A stretch of DNA of 28,059 bases from DATEBA01 sp035288045 (GTDB lineage: Bacteria > Actinomycetota > UBA4738 > HRBIN12). Below the pieces are notes generated by a model. It saw only the letters and a program-made list of their open reading frames with translations, was not told the origin of the DNA and ran no database searches. The translations under genes were made by a program, and so were the position numbers. The stretch lies in the NCBI GenBank assembly GCA_035288045.1, contig DATEBA010000025.1, positions 1-28,059 of the forward strand. Direction: 5' to 3'. Position 1 is the stretch's first letter. Every line of letters starts with the position of its first letter. This document shows, in pieces, positions 15,422 through 22,356 of this stretch.

Positions 15422-16726
15422 GTGCCGAAGATCGACTCCGGCGATACCGCGTGGGTCCTCGCGTCGGCGGCGCTCGTCATGTTCATGATGCCGGGCCTCG
15501 CGCTCTTCTACGGCGGCCTCGTGCGGGCGAAGAACGTCCTCGGGATCGTGATGCAGTCCTTCGTCGCGATCGCGGTCGTCGCCGTGGTCTGGGTCGTGGC
15601 CGGCTACTCGCTCGCGTTCGGGCCCGACCACGGGTTGTTGATCGGCGGCCTGGATCACCTCGGACTGAAGGACGTCGGCGCGGAGCCGTCCGCGCTCGCG
15701 CCCACGGTTCCCGCCTCCGCCTTCATGGCCTTCCAGCTCATGTTCGCCATCATCACGCCGGCACTCATCACCGGGGCGTTCGCCGAGCGGATGCGCTTCG
15801 GTGGCTATCTCGCGTTCCTCGGGCTCTGGTCGCTGCTCGTCTACGCGCCGCTCGCGCACTGGGTGTGGGGCGGCGGCTTCCTCGGCGCGAACGGGATCGG
15901 AGCGATCGACTTCGCCGGCGGCACGGTCGTGCACGTGAACGCCGGAGCGGCCGCGCTCGCCGCGGCACTGTACCTCGGCAAGCGCCGCGGCCACGGCACC
16001 GACGCGTTCGTGCCCCACAACGTGCCGATGGTGATCCTCGGCGCCGGGATCCTCTGGTTCGGCTGGTTCGGGTTCAACGCCGGAAGCGCCCTGGCCGCCG
16101 ACGGCCTGGCCTCGAGCGCGTTCGTCACGACGCACCTCGGAGCAGCAGCCGCGACGCTCGGCTGGCTCCTCCCGGAGCGTCTGAAGCACGGCAAGGGGAC
16201 AACGATCGGAGCCGCCACCGGCGCCGTCGCCGGGCTCGTCGCCATCACCCCCGCTTCGGGCTACGTCGGGCCGGTGGCGGCTCTCCTGATCGGATTCGCG
16301 GCCGGCCTCGTCTGCTTCGCCGCGGTCGAGCTGAAGTCGCGTCTCGGCTACGACGACTCGCTCGACGTCGTCGGCGTGCACATGGCCGGCGGCGTGGTCG
16401 GCGCCCTCCTCACGGGTGTCCTGGCGAGCCTCGCGATCAACCCGGCCGGGGCGGCCGGCGGCACCACGCAGCTCGCCCGCCAGGCCGCAGCCGTCGGCGT
16501 CACGCTCGCGTTCTCGTTCCTTGCGACCTGGGCGATCCTCTGGGTCGTCGACCGCGTGATGGGCCTGCGCGCGTCCGAGGACGAGGGGACCGCCTACACG
16601 TTCACCGAGCGCCGCGCACACCGGGTCGACGAGGAAGAGGAGCTCCGACGCCTCCGCGAGGAGCTCGTCCTGGAGGCAACCCGCCGAGTGCTCGAGGCCG
16701 TTAAGGAGCCGAGCCCGCTCGACTAG
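15422..16726 (+). CDS. amt: Ammonium transporter (Amt/MEP/Rh family)
   Basis: This 434-residue membrane channel moves ammonium into the cell. About 11 hydrophobic segments are visible. Key features are PGLALFYGGLVRAKN in the first helix, D163 in GAIDFAGG, the pore twin histidines H171 (VVHVNAG) and H320 (GVHMAGG), and WFGWFGFNAGS. I chose GTG 15422 because GGAGG lies eight bases upstream. GTG 15413 sits inside that ribosome site. After the conserved cytoplasmic tail (ASEDEGTAY) there is an extra charged helix of about 40 residues with heptad-like spacing (EEEELRRLREELVLEATRRV), a possible coiled coil. No glnK gene follows, although amt and glnK are usually paired. Confidence 0.92.
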   Translation: MPKIDSGDTAWVLASAALVMFMMPGLALFYGGLVRAKNVLGIVMQSFVAIAVVAVVWVVAGYSLAFGPDHGLLIGGLDHLGLKDVGAEPSALAPTVPASAFMAFQLMFAIITPALITGAFAERMRFGGYLAFLGLWSLLVYAPLAHWVWGGGFLGANGIGAIDFAGGTVVHVNAGAAALAAALYLGKRRGHGTDAFVPHNVPMVILGAGILWFGWFGFNAGSALAADGLASSAFVTTHLGAAAATLGWLLPERLKHGKGTTIGAATGAVAGLVAITPASGYVGPVAALLIGFAAGLVCFAAVELKSRLGYDDSLDVVGVHMAGGVVGALLTGVLASLAINPAGAAGGTTQLARQAAAVGVTLAFSFLATWAILWVVDRVMGLRASEDEGTAYTFTERRAHRVDEEEELRRLREELVLEATRRVLEAVKEPSPLD

Positions 16727-16752
16727 CGGTAACGCTGCCTGCGAGCTGCGGC

Positions 16753-16765
16753 TAGAGTCGGGGAC
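16753..16765 (+). promoter_or_regulatory. Possible leaderless -10 before the small membrane protein gene
   Basis: TAGAGT (16753-16758) fits the actinobacterial TANNNT -10 pattern and ends seven bases before ATG 16766. There is no ribosome site in front of that ATG. Transcription starting at the ATG itself would explain both observations. No clear -35 is visible. Confidence 0.35.
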
Positions 16766-17182
16766 ATGAGCGAAGCGGGCATCGCCCGGGCGGATCGTGC
16801 GGGGATAGCGGCGGCTGCGATCGCGGGCGCTACGGACGCGGCTTACGTCGCCGTCATCCTCCAGGAAGGCGAGGGGATGCCGGCACGCGTGTTGTTCGTG
16901 GCCGGGTTCATGGGCGCGGCCACCGCCTGCGTGGCGGTCGGCGTGCTGTCCGAGATCTCGGACCGCGCCCGTCACGCGATCCTTGCCTTTGCGGCGACCG
17001 GCCTCCTCGCGCTCGGAGTCCTCGCCATCTTCTCGATCGGCTGGTTCCTCATCGTCGCCGGAGCCCTTTCCTATGTCGCCTGGTTCCGCTCGCCCGGAGC
17101 GCAACCAGGCCTCGTGGCGACGTCGATCTCAGCGGCGGTCGCCTCGGTGCTGGTGCTCGTCGCCGGCATCGCGCTCACGTAA
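16766..17182 (+). CDS. Small four-helix membrane protein of unknown function
   Basis: This 138-residue protein has four hydrophobic segments (about 12-32, 43-63, 70-105 as two helices with a tight turn, and 113-137). The N-terminus is small and alanine-rich, and the short loops carry few charges (EISDRARH, RSPGAQPG). I recognise no family. It lies 39 nt after the ammonium transporter on the same strand but seems to have its own leaderless promoter, so co-function is uncertain. Alanine, valine and GC3 use match the neighbours, so it looks like a native gene. Confidence 0.6.
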   Translation: MSEAGIARADRAGIAAAAIAGATDAAYVAVILQEGEGMPARVLFVAGFMGAATACVAVGVLSEISDRARHAILAFAATGLLALGVLAIFSIGWFLIVAGALSYVAWFRSPGAQPGLVATSISAAVASVLVLVAGIALT

Positions 17183-17245
17183 GGCCGCACGGCCGCGAGC
17201 CTCTTCGTGTCGCTGGCCCGCGGTAGGTCCTCTCTTCCGCTTGCC

Positions 17246-17383
17246 CGTGGCAGCGCCCTCTCACTCGACAACCTCACGGTCGTGCCGAAGGCCATGCTCT
17301 CCGAGCGGATCACGACGCTCTCGCCGCAGCGCCTCGAGGAGGTCTGCCGCGCGCTGGCGCTCGCCGCCGGCTGTCGCCCGTAG
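17246..17383 (+). pseudogene. Stranded C-terminal fragment of a MazF/PemK toxin gene
   Basis: The frame ending at TAG 17381-17383 encodes about 45 residues that read as the last third of a MazF-family toxin. It has SALSLDNLTVVPKAML, then SERITTLSPQRLEEVCRALA. This matches the order in the intact MazF at 20340-20660 (SVVTADNIMTVPKWAL, then LGPLKRRELDHAIRYAL). The catalytic N-terminal half and any antitoxin are missing. The preceding 17183-17245 shows nothing recognisable, and the nearest ATG in frame (17294) would give only 29 residues. I read it as a relic of a lost toxin-antitoxin locus. It fills the otherwise empty 208-nt gap before 17391. Confidence 0.6.
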
Positions 17384-17390
17384 GGGGGTA

Positions 17391-18437
17391 CTAGCTCCCG
17401 GCGCTGTAGCCGACCGCCCGGCGGTCCGCCACCGACCGCCCCACCGGCCCCTCACGGGACGCGCGAACGGCCACGGGCCTGGCCGTGTCGGCGTCTTCCA
17501 CGACGTACACGTCGACCGCGCCGTCTCGACAGGTGACGCGGTCGTAGTAGAAAGTGTCCGAGCCGTCGGGGTTGGTGATCGCGAAGGTCGCGAAGGAGTC
17601 CCTACCGTCCCGGATCGAGGCGATGACCTCGGTCCCTCCGTCCGCGTAGCGAACGATCCTGGCGTTTCGCCCGCAGACCCAGTAGGCGCTCCTGCCGGCG
17701 CGGATGAAGTACACGGTTCCATCCTCGGCGACGCCGGATGAGTACTGCTGCTGGCCCGGGTTCGGTATCTTCATCCGTTCCTTGGTGCTGATCTTGTAGC
17801 GATAGACCTCGCACTCGGCGAAACCCGGATCGCACCGCTCCCAGGTCGCGAAGTCACCGTTCACCTGGTTCGACATCAACCAGCGCCGGTTACCGGTGAC
17901 CTGGTCGAGGATCCGCCGCTTCTCCGTCGCTGTGTTGAACAGGACGACACGAGCCCAAGGGTGGTTGCCGAAGTTCTGGCGCTGGAAGAGGAGCCAGTCG
18001 CCGGAGGTCGTCGGCCTCTGCTCCCAGAGGTCTGTGTTGACACCGGCCGGTGGGCTGCTGCGCTCGCGCGCCTCGAGGTCGTACATCTTGATGTCGGAAT
18101 CGAAGTCCCTCGGGGTGAACCGCTGGTAGACGGCCGTCGTTCCATCGACGCCGACGCTGAAGGATTGTGTGCCAGCCGGGTTCAGCCGGAATCTCGGCTG
18201 GCCGTCGGGCTTCGCGAAGGCGTCGTAGTGACGGGGACGGTCGTTGCTGTTCGCCACCCACAGCAGGTATCCATCACTGGCTGCCGGGGTCTGCTCGTCG
18301 TGGCCCGAGTTCAGCACGGGGGTCTCGCCCGCCCCATAAGCCGTCGAGGCAACGGCGAGAAGCACCGAGGTAAGGACGATCACGCTCGTGCGAGCGATGT
18401 TGGTGCCACCAGCCAGGCGTGTGTCCGCTCGGATCAT
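17391..18437 (-). CDS. Secreted TolB-like beta-propeller protein of unknown function
   Basis: From ATG 18437 the protein has 348 residues. A signal peptide (basic start, core SVIVLTSVLLAVASTA, cleavage near YGAGE) precedes repeated strand-rich units of the kind DGYLLWVANSN, DGTTAVYQRF, GDWLLFQRQN, GDFATWERC and DGTVYFIRAG. This is a WD40/TolB-like propeller pattern without a full family signature. Several cysteines (CDPGFAEC, VCGRN, VTCRDG) suggest disulfides outside the cell. GGGAGGA lies 11 bases before the ATG. The open frame continues upstream another 96 codons without signal-like sequence, so I did not use it. Binding of a ligand or wall polymer is plausible, but no catalytic residues are identifiable. 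Confidence 0.72.
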   Translation of the reverse strand: MIRADTRLAGGTNIARTSVIVLTSVLLAVASTAYGAGETPVLNSGHDEQTPAASDGYLLWVANSNDRPRHYDAFAKPDGQPRFRLNPAGTQSFSVGVDGTTAVYQRFTPRDFDSDIKMYDLEARERSSPPAGVNTDLWEQRPTTSGDWLLFQRQNFGNHPWARVVLFNTATEKRRILDQVTGNRRWLMSNQVNGDFATWERCDPGFAECEVYRYKISTKERMKIPNPGQQQYSSGVAEDGTVYFIRAGRSAYWVCGRNARIVRYADGGTEVIASIRDGRDSFATFAITNPDGSDTFYYDRVTCRDGAVDVYVVEDADTARPVAVRASREGPVGRSVADRRAVGYSAGS

Positions 18438-18576
18438 CGGGATCACTTCCTCCCGCGGGCAGTGGGTGAGCCCCCCGACGCTAGTCTCGCGATCGTCAGC
18501 GCGCAACTCGGCGATGTACGATCCGATCGTGACCTCCGCCCGCGCCCTCCGCCCCCTCAGCCTCCACCGCGGCGCG

Positions 18577-18771
18577 ATGAAGGTGATCGGCATCCTGCTG
18601 CTCTCGATCGCGTTCGTGCTTGCCGCCCTGGGGATCCCCGTCCCCTTCCGGGTTCCATCCTCAGTGATGGCCCGCCGCGACACCGAGGCCGTCACGGACA
18701 AGGAAGAGCCCGACGACTTGACCACCGGCCGCCCGGCCGCGCACGACTCGTTGCCGGCGGCGGTGCGCTAG
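18577..18771 (+). CDS. Small single-pass membrane protein
   Basis: From ATG 18577 the product has 64 residues. One hydrophobic helix (MKVIGILLLSIAFVLAALGI) is followed by a polar cytoplasmic or external tail rich in D, E, R and P (DKEEPDDLTTGRPAAH). The ribosome site is weak. In-frame upstream starts (GTG 18529, ATG 18514) would prefix the helix with a basic segment, and that alternative cannot be excluded. It is divergent from the secreted propeller gene and ends one base before the convergent oxidoreductase stop at 18773. I do not recognise a family, and short length makes the call provisional. Confidence 0.45.
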   Translation: MKVIGILLLSIAFVLAALGIPVPFRVPSSVMARRDTEAVTDKEEPDDLTTGRPAAHDSLPAAVR

Positions 18772-18772
18772 A

Positions 18773-20014
18773 TCAGAACCGGTCGGGACTGAACGGCTCG
18801 AGCGGCACCGAGGGATCCTCGCACGACGCGAGCTCCGCGACGACCCTCCCCGTAGCCGCCGCCTGAGTGAAGCCGAGGGTTCCGTGGCCCGCCGCCACGA
18901 TCGCGCCTTCGACGCCCGGTACCCAGCCGATCACCGGTAGATCGTCGGCCGTGAGCGGCCTGTAGCCGAACCACGTCTCCTCGTCCTCGAGCGGCACCTC
19001 CTCTGGGAGCGACTTGCGCCCCGCGCTAACTACCGCCCCCGCGCGCACAGGATCAGGCGGCCGCCCCTGCGCACCCAGCTCGAGCGTTCCGGCGAACCGG
19101 ATCCTGTCGCCGATCGGCGTGAGGACCACGTGGGCCTCCCCGACCATCAGCGGCGTCCGCGGCGCGCCCTCCCAGGCGGAGAATGTGCTGCTGTAGCCAC
19201 GCGCCGGCTGGATCGGGAGACGAAGGCCGAGCGGCTTGACCAGCACCGGCGTCGACGCACCCGCCGCCAGGACGACGACGTCGGCGGGAAGCTCCTCATC
19301 GCCCGCGATCACTCCCTCAGCCCGACCGTGTGACACGACGACTTGCCCGACCTCCACGCCCTCGAGGATGCTCGCTCCATCGCGCTCGAGCCCGTCGGCG
19401 AGCGAGCGCACGTAGGCATAGCAATCGCCCCATGCCTGGTCCTCGACCAGCACGCCGCCCCGAACCCGGGAGCCGACGCCGGGCTCGACCACGCGAACCT
19501 CCTTCTGCCCAAGTACTCGCGCCGTGAACCCCGCTTCCTCCTGCTCCACGGCCTCTGCGCGGGCCGCGATCTCCCAGTCCTCCGAGAGGTAGACGCTAAG
19601 CAGCGGCCCGCGCGCGTAGGGGAACGACGCGTCGCCGCTCCGAACGAGGCCGTCGACGATCTCGAGGCTCGGGCGGCTGAGAGCGAGGAGCGCCTCAGCC
19701 CCCCGCCGCCGCGTCTCCGCCCCGCACGCTCCGAGGAAGAGCCGGATCCACCGGGCCAGCCCCGGGTCGGGCCGTGGGCGGATGTAGAACGGGCCGTCGC
19801 GCCTCCCGAGGTACCCGAGCCCCTCGCGAACGACGCCGGGGCCCGGCAACGGCACGTTATGGCTCGCGACGATGAGCCCTGCGTTCGCGTACGAGCAGCC
19901 GCGCCCGACCTCCCCGCCGTCGACGACCGTAACCTCGAACCCGACCTTGGCCAAGAAGTGCGCGCAGGAGACCCCGACAGCGCCGGCCCCTACAACCACC
20001 GCCCGATCGCCCAC
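18773..20014 (-). CDS. FAD-dependent DAO-family amino acid dehydrogenase/oxidase, DadA-like
   Basis: This 413-residue flavoprotein starts with the dinucleotide-binding motif GAGAVG (9-14). VVDGGEVGRGCSYANAG follows, as in D-amino-acid dehydrogenase DadA. The C-terminal signature GYRPLTADDLPVIG (350-363) with GHGTLGFTQA completes the FAD site. It should oxidise a D-amino acid or a secondary or N-methyl amino acid such as sarcosine, giving an imine and then ammonia or formaldehyde. It begins at GTG 20014, divergent from the toxin-antitoxin pair. With a Rieske demethylase, a T-protein-like enzyme and Amt in the same window, a methylated-glycine route is an attractive guess. DadA-type amino acid deamination is equally compatible. 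Confidence 0.82.
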   Translation of the reverse strand: MGDRAVVVGAGAVGVSCAHFLAKVGFEVTVVDGGEVGRGCSYANAGLIVASHNVPLPGPGVVREGLGYLGRRDGPFYIRPRPDPGLARWIRLFLGACGAETRRRGAEALLALSRPSLEIVDGLVRSGDASFPYARGPLLSVYLSEDWEIAARAEAVEQEEAGFTARVLGQKEVRVVEPGVGSRVRGGVLVEDQAWGDCYAYVRSLADGLERDGASILEGVEVGQVVVSHGRAEGVIAGDEELPADVVVLAAGASTPVLVKPLGLRLPIQPARGYSSTFSAWEGAPRTPLMVGEAHVVLTPIGDRIRFAGTLELGAQGRPPDPVRAGAVVSAGRKSLPEEVPLEDEETWFGYRPLTADDLPVIGWVPGVEGAIVAAGHGTLGFTQAAATGRVVAELASCEDPSVPLEPFSPDRF

Positions 20015-20064
20015 GGCAGCAGCATGTCAGACCCCCGTGCTAGGTTCCTCGTCGGGGGAGAGCT

Positions 20065-20089
20065 CATATGATTACTCATATGGCATACT
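20065..20089 (+). promoter_or_regulatory. CATATG palindrome and extended -10 at the antitoxin start
   Basis: CATATGA (20065-20071) and TCATATG (20076-20082) form a perfect 7-bp inverted repeat around TTAC. It is an AT-rich island in GC-rich DNA. The right arm runs into TGGCATACT (20081-20089), an extended -10 look-alike ending eight bases before ATG 20098. Ribbon-helix-helix antitoxins commonly repress their own promoter by binding such short palindromes, so this is the likely operator. Binding has not been shown. Confidence 0.55.
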
Positions 20090-20097
20090 CGGGCTCG

Positions 20098-20343
20098 ATG
20101 GCTCGCAAGCAGGTGATCGTCCAGCTCGACGACCGGATGGTTGGCGAGCTCGACCGTCGCGCAAAGAAGGAGGGCGTGAGCCGGAGTGAGCTGATCCGCC
20201 GGGCGGTCCTGGGTCACCTCCGCGACCTGGACTGGGAGGAGCAGGACCGGATAACGATCGAAGCGTACCGCCGTGTGCCCGAGGACCCCAAGGAGGACGA
20301 AGCGCTCCTGCGGGTCGCGCTCGAGACCTGGCCCGAGTGGTGA
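20098..20343 (+). CDS. Ribbon-helix-helix antitoxin of a MazF-type pair
   Basis: The 81-residue product has an N-terminal RHH/CopG DNA-binding domain. The beta strand is QVIVQLDD, helix A is RMVGELDRRAKKEG, the turn is VSRS and helix B is ELIRRAVLGHL. An acidic C-terminal tail (ITIEAYRRVPEDPKEDEALL to WPEW) follows, of the kind that neutralises MazF. I prefer ATG 20098, because the domain begins there and a promoter-like extended -10 lies just upstream. ATG 20068 with GGGGGAG upstream is an alternative that adds 10 residues, and would place the palindrome inside the coding region. Its stop overlaps the toxin start by four bases. Confidence 0.85.
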   Translation: MARKQVIVQLDDRMVGELDRRAKKEGVSRSELIRRAVLGHLRDLDWEEQDRITIEAYRRVPEDPKEDEALLRVALETWPEW

Positions 20344-20660
20344 GACGCGCCGAGATCTTCTGGGCCGACCTCCCCGAGACCTACGGCAGGCGTCCGGTGG
20401 TCGTGCTCACGAGGACGGGCGCGATAGAGGGCCGGCGACGCGTGACGGTTGCGCCCGTCACCCGCACCGCGCGGGGCATTCGCTCCGAGGTGGCCGTCGG
20501 CAAGAAGGAAGGGCTTTCGACGGATTCGGTCGTGACTGCGGACAACATCATGACGGTGCCGAAATGGGCACTGGCAGACCGGCCGCTCGGAGCTCTCGGG
20601 CCGCTCAAACGCCGAGAGCTCGACCACGCGATCAGATATGCGCTCGACATCCGCTCCTGA
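20340..20660 (+). CDS. mazF: MazF/PemK-family endoribonuclease toxin
   Basis: This 106-residue toxin should cleave single-stranded mRNA at short sequences. The SH3-like MazF core is complete: RRAEIFWADLPE at the start, R18 in GRRPVVVLT (equivalent to catalytic R29 of E. coli MazF), T41 in APVTRTARG (equivalent to T52), then KEGLSTDSVVTADNIMTVPK and a C-terminal helix. I chose GTG 20340, whose GTGA overlaps the antitoxin stop. GTG 20337 is one codon upstream. The 3' end overlaps the first possible start of the following kinase (ATG 20638). The toxin looks active by sequence, with no truncation. Confidence 0.88.
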   Translation: MRRAEIFWADLPETYGRRPVVVLTRTGAIEGRRRVTVAPVTRTARGIRSEVAVGKKEGLSTDSVVTADNIMTVPKWALADRPLGALGPLKRRELDHAIRYALDIRS

Positions 20661-22278
20661 GCGACCGGTCAAGCGGCCCCACCGCAGAGCCGATGCCTCC
20701 ACTGTGAGCCTCGCAGCCGACGCCGTGCAGGGCGGGCACGAGCATGCCCACGGGGACGACTCGTCCGAGAGCGATCTCCTCGCCGCGCGCTACCGTGCGC
20801 TCGTCGAGCAGATCCCGGCGATCACCTACACGCAGGTCGATGACCCCGACTCTCCCACCGGCTTCCGCGACATCTACATCAGCCCGCAGACCTTCGACAT
20901 CCTCGGCTACACGCCCGAGGAGTGGCAGGACGACCCCGAGCTCTGGATCTACGCCACCCACCCCGACGACCGCGCACGTGTCGTGGCGGAGGACATCGAG
21001 GCCGCCGACACCCGCGGCGTGTTCCGCACGGAGTACAGGATGATCGCCAGGGACGGGCGCGTCGTCTGGTTCCGCGACGAGGCGCGCCTGGTTAACGACG
21101 AGACCGGAGTGGGTGTCTGGCAGGGAGTGATGCTCGACGTCACCGCCCAGAAGGAGAGCGAGCAGCGCAACCTCGAGACGCAGGCCAAGTACCGCACGTT
21201 GGTGGAGCAGATCCCGGCCATCGTCTACCTCGGTGAGTTCGGTCTGGAGGGCGATTGGCTCTACATCAGCCCGCAGGTCGAGCAGATCCTCGGCTACACA
21301 CCCGAGGAGTGGCTCCGACACCCGCACCCCCTGGCATCGTTCACCCACCCCGACGATGTCGAGATGGTCCGCGCCGAGGAGGAGCGCGCTCAGCGCGAGG
21401 GCGGCGTCTTCCGCGCGGAGTACCGGATGCGTACCAAGGCCGGCCTGTGGCGGTGGTTCCTGGACGAGGCGCGAGTGGTGAAGGACCCCGACGGCACGCC
21501 GATGTTCATGCAGGGCGTGATGTACGACACGACCGAGCGCAAGGCCGTAGAGGAGGCCCTCAAAGGCGCGCTCGTTCGCGAGCAGACCGCGGCCGAGAAG
21601 CTGCGCAAGCTAGACGGCATCAAGGCCACCCTGCTTCGCGCGATCTCTCACGACCTCAAGGCGCCCCTAACAGCCGTCCTGGGGGCTTCGGCGACCCTCG
21701 AGCGCCTCCACGACGACCTCTCCAAGCTCGATCGCGACTCCCTCCTCGACACGATCACGGACCGAGCGAAGAAGATGGACCGGGTCCTTTCCGATCTCGT
21801 CGACATGGAGCGGCTCGAGCAGGGCGTCATCGAGCCCAAGCGCTTCCCCACCGACATCGGGCGGCTCGTGCGGCAGATCGCGAGCGACGAGTACCTGGCG
21901 GGCGAGCGCACGGTCGTGATCGAGACCTCGAAGAACCTCATGATCGCCGTCGACGCCGCCAAGGTGGAGCGCATGGTCGAGAACCTCCTCACGAACGCCG
22001 CACGGCACACGCCGGCGCACTCGCGGGTTTGGGTCCGAGTCGAGCCCCAAGAGGGGGGCGCGCTGATAGAAGTGGAGGACGAGGGGTCGGGGGTTCCCGA
22101 CGAGCTGAAGGAGCCGATCTTCCAGCCGTTCACTCGCGCGCCCGATACCTCGACCCCCGGCACGGGCATCGGGCTCTCGATCGTGGCGCGGTTCGCCGAG
22201 ATGCACGGCGGCAGAGCTTGGGTGCAGGACCGCCCGGGCGGCGGCGCCTCCTTCCGGATCTTCCTTCCCCACGCATAG
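20638..22278 (+). CDS. Soluble PAS-PAS sensor histidine kinase
   Basis: This 546-residue kinase has two PAS domains, at about 50-170 (ARYRALVEQIPAITYTQVDD) and 184-302 (KYRTLVEQIPAIVYLGE), each ending in the PAC-type DVTAQK/DTTERK motif. A coiled linker leads to the HisKA helix with phosphoacceptor H338 in ISHDLKAP. The HATPase domain has N449/N453 (ENLLTNAARHTP), G1 box EDEGSGVP near 480-487 and G2 box GTGIGLS at 508-514. There are no membrane segments, so it senses a cytoplasmic cue. The start is uncertain: ATG 20638 overlaps mazF by 23 nt, and GTG 20704 would remove a 22-residue non-conserved leader. It is the first of three paralogues in tandem, with no response regulator beside it. Confidence 0.85.
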   Translation: MRSTSAPERPVKRPHRRADASTVSLAADAVQGGHEHAHGDDSSESDLLAARYRALVEQIPAITYTQVDDPDSPTGFRDIYISPQTFDILGYTPEEWQDDPELWIYATHPDDRARVVAEDIEAADTRGVFRTEYRMIARDGRVVWFRDEARLVNDETGVGVWQGVMLDVTAQKESEQRNLETQAKYRTLVEQIPAIVYLGEFGLEGDWLYISPQVEQILGYTPEEWLRHPHPLASFTHPDDVEMVRAEEERAQREGGVFRAEYRMRTKAGLWRWFLDEARVVKDPDGTPMFMQGVMYDTTERKAVEEALKGALVREQTAAEKLRKLDGIKATLLRAISHDLKAPLTAVLGASATLERLHDDLSKLDRDSLLDTITDRAKKMDRVLSDLVDMERLEQGVIEPKRFPTDIGRLVRQIASDEYLAGERTVVIETSKNLMIAVDAAKVERMVENLLTNAARHTPAHSRVWVRVEPQEGGALIEVEDEGSGVPDELKEPIFQPFTRAPDTSTPGTGIGLSIVARFAEMHGGRAWVQDRPGGGASFRIFLPHA

Positions 22279-22356
22279 GTCGATAGGCCGCCGGCGAACC
22301 CCCGGTTCAGGGTATGCACCCGCACCCACCAACCTGCCGATGCCGCTTGTGGACCC

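Noticed and set aside
15284..17104. A minus-strand open frame of about 600 codons opposite the ammonium transporter
   Set aside because: The plus strand encodes a full Amt with twin histidines. The antisense product is a charged repeat of D, E, R, G and H typical of shadow frames.
18438..18725. N-terminal extension of the secreted propeller protein by 96 codons
   Set aside because: The extension has no signal-like sequence and would bury the clear signal peptide that begins at ATG 18437, which has an upstream GGGAGGA. It also lies opposite a separate small gene.
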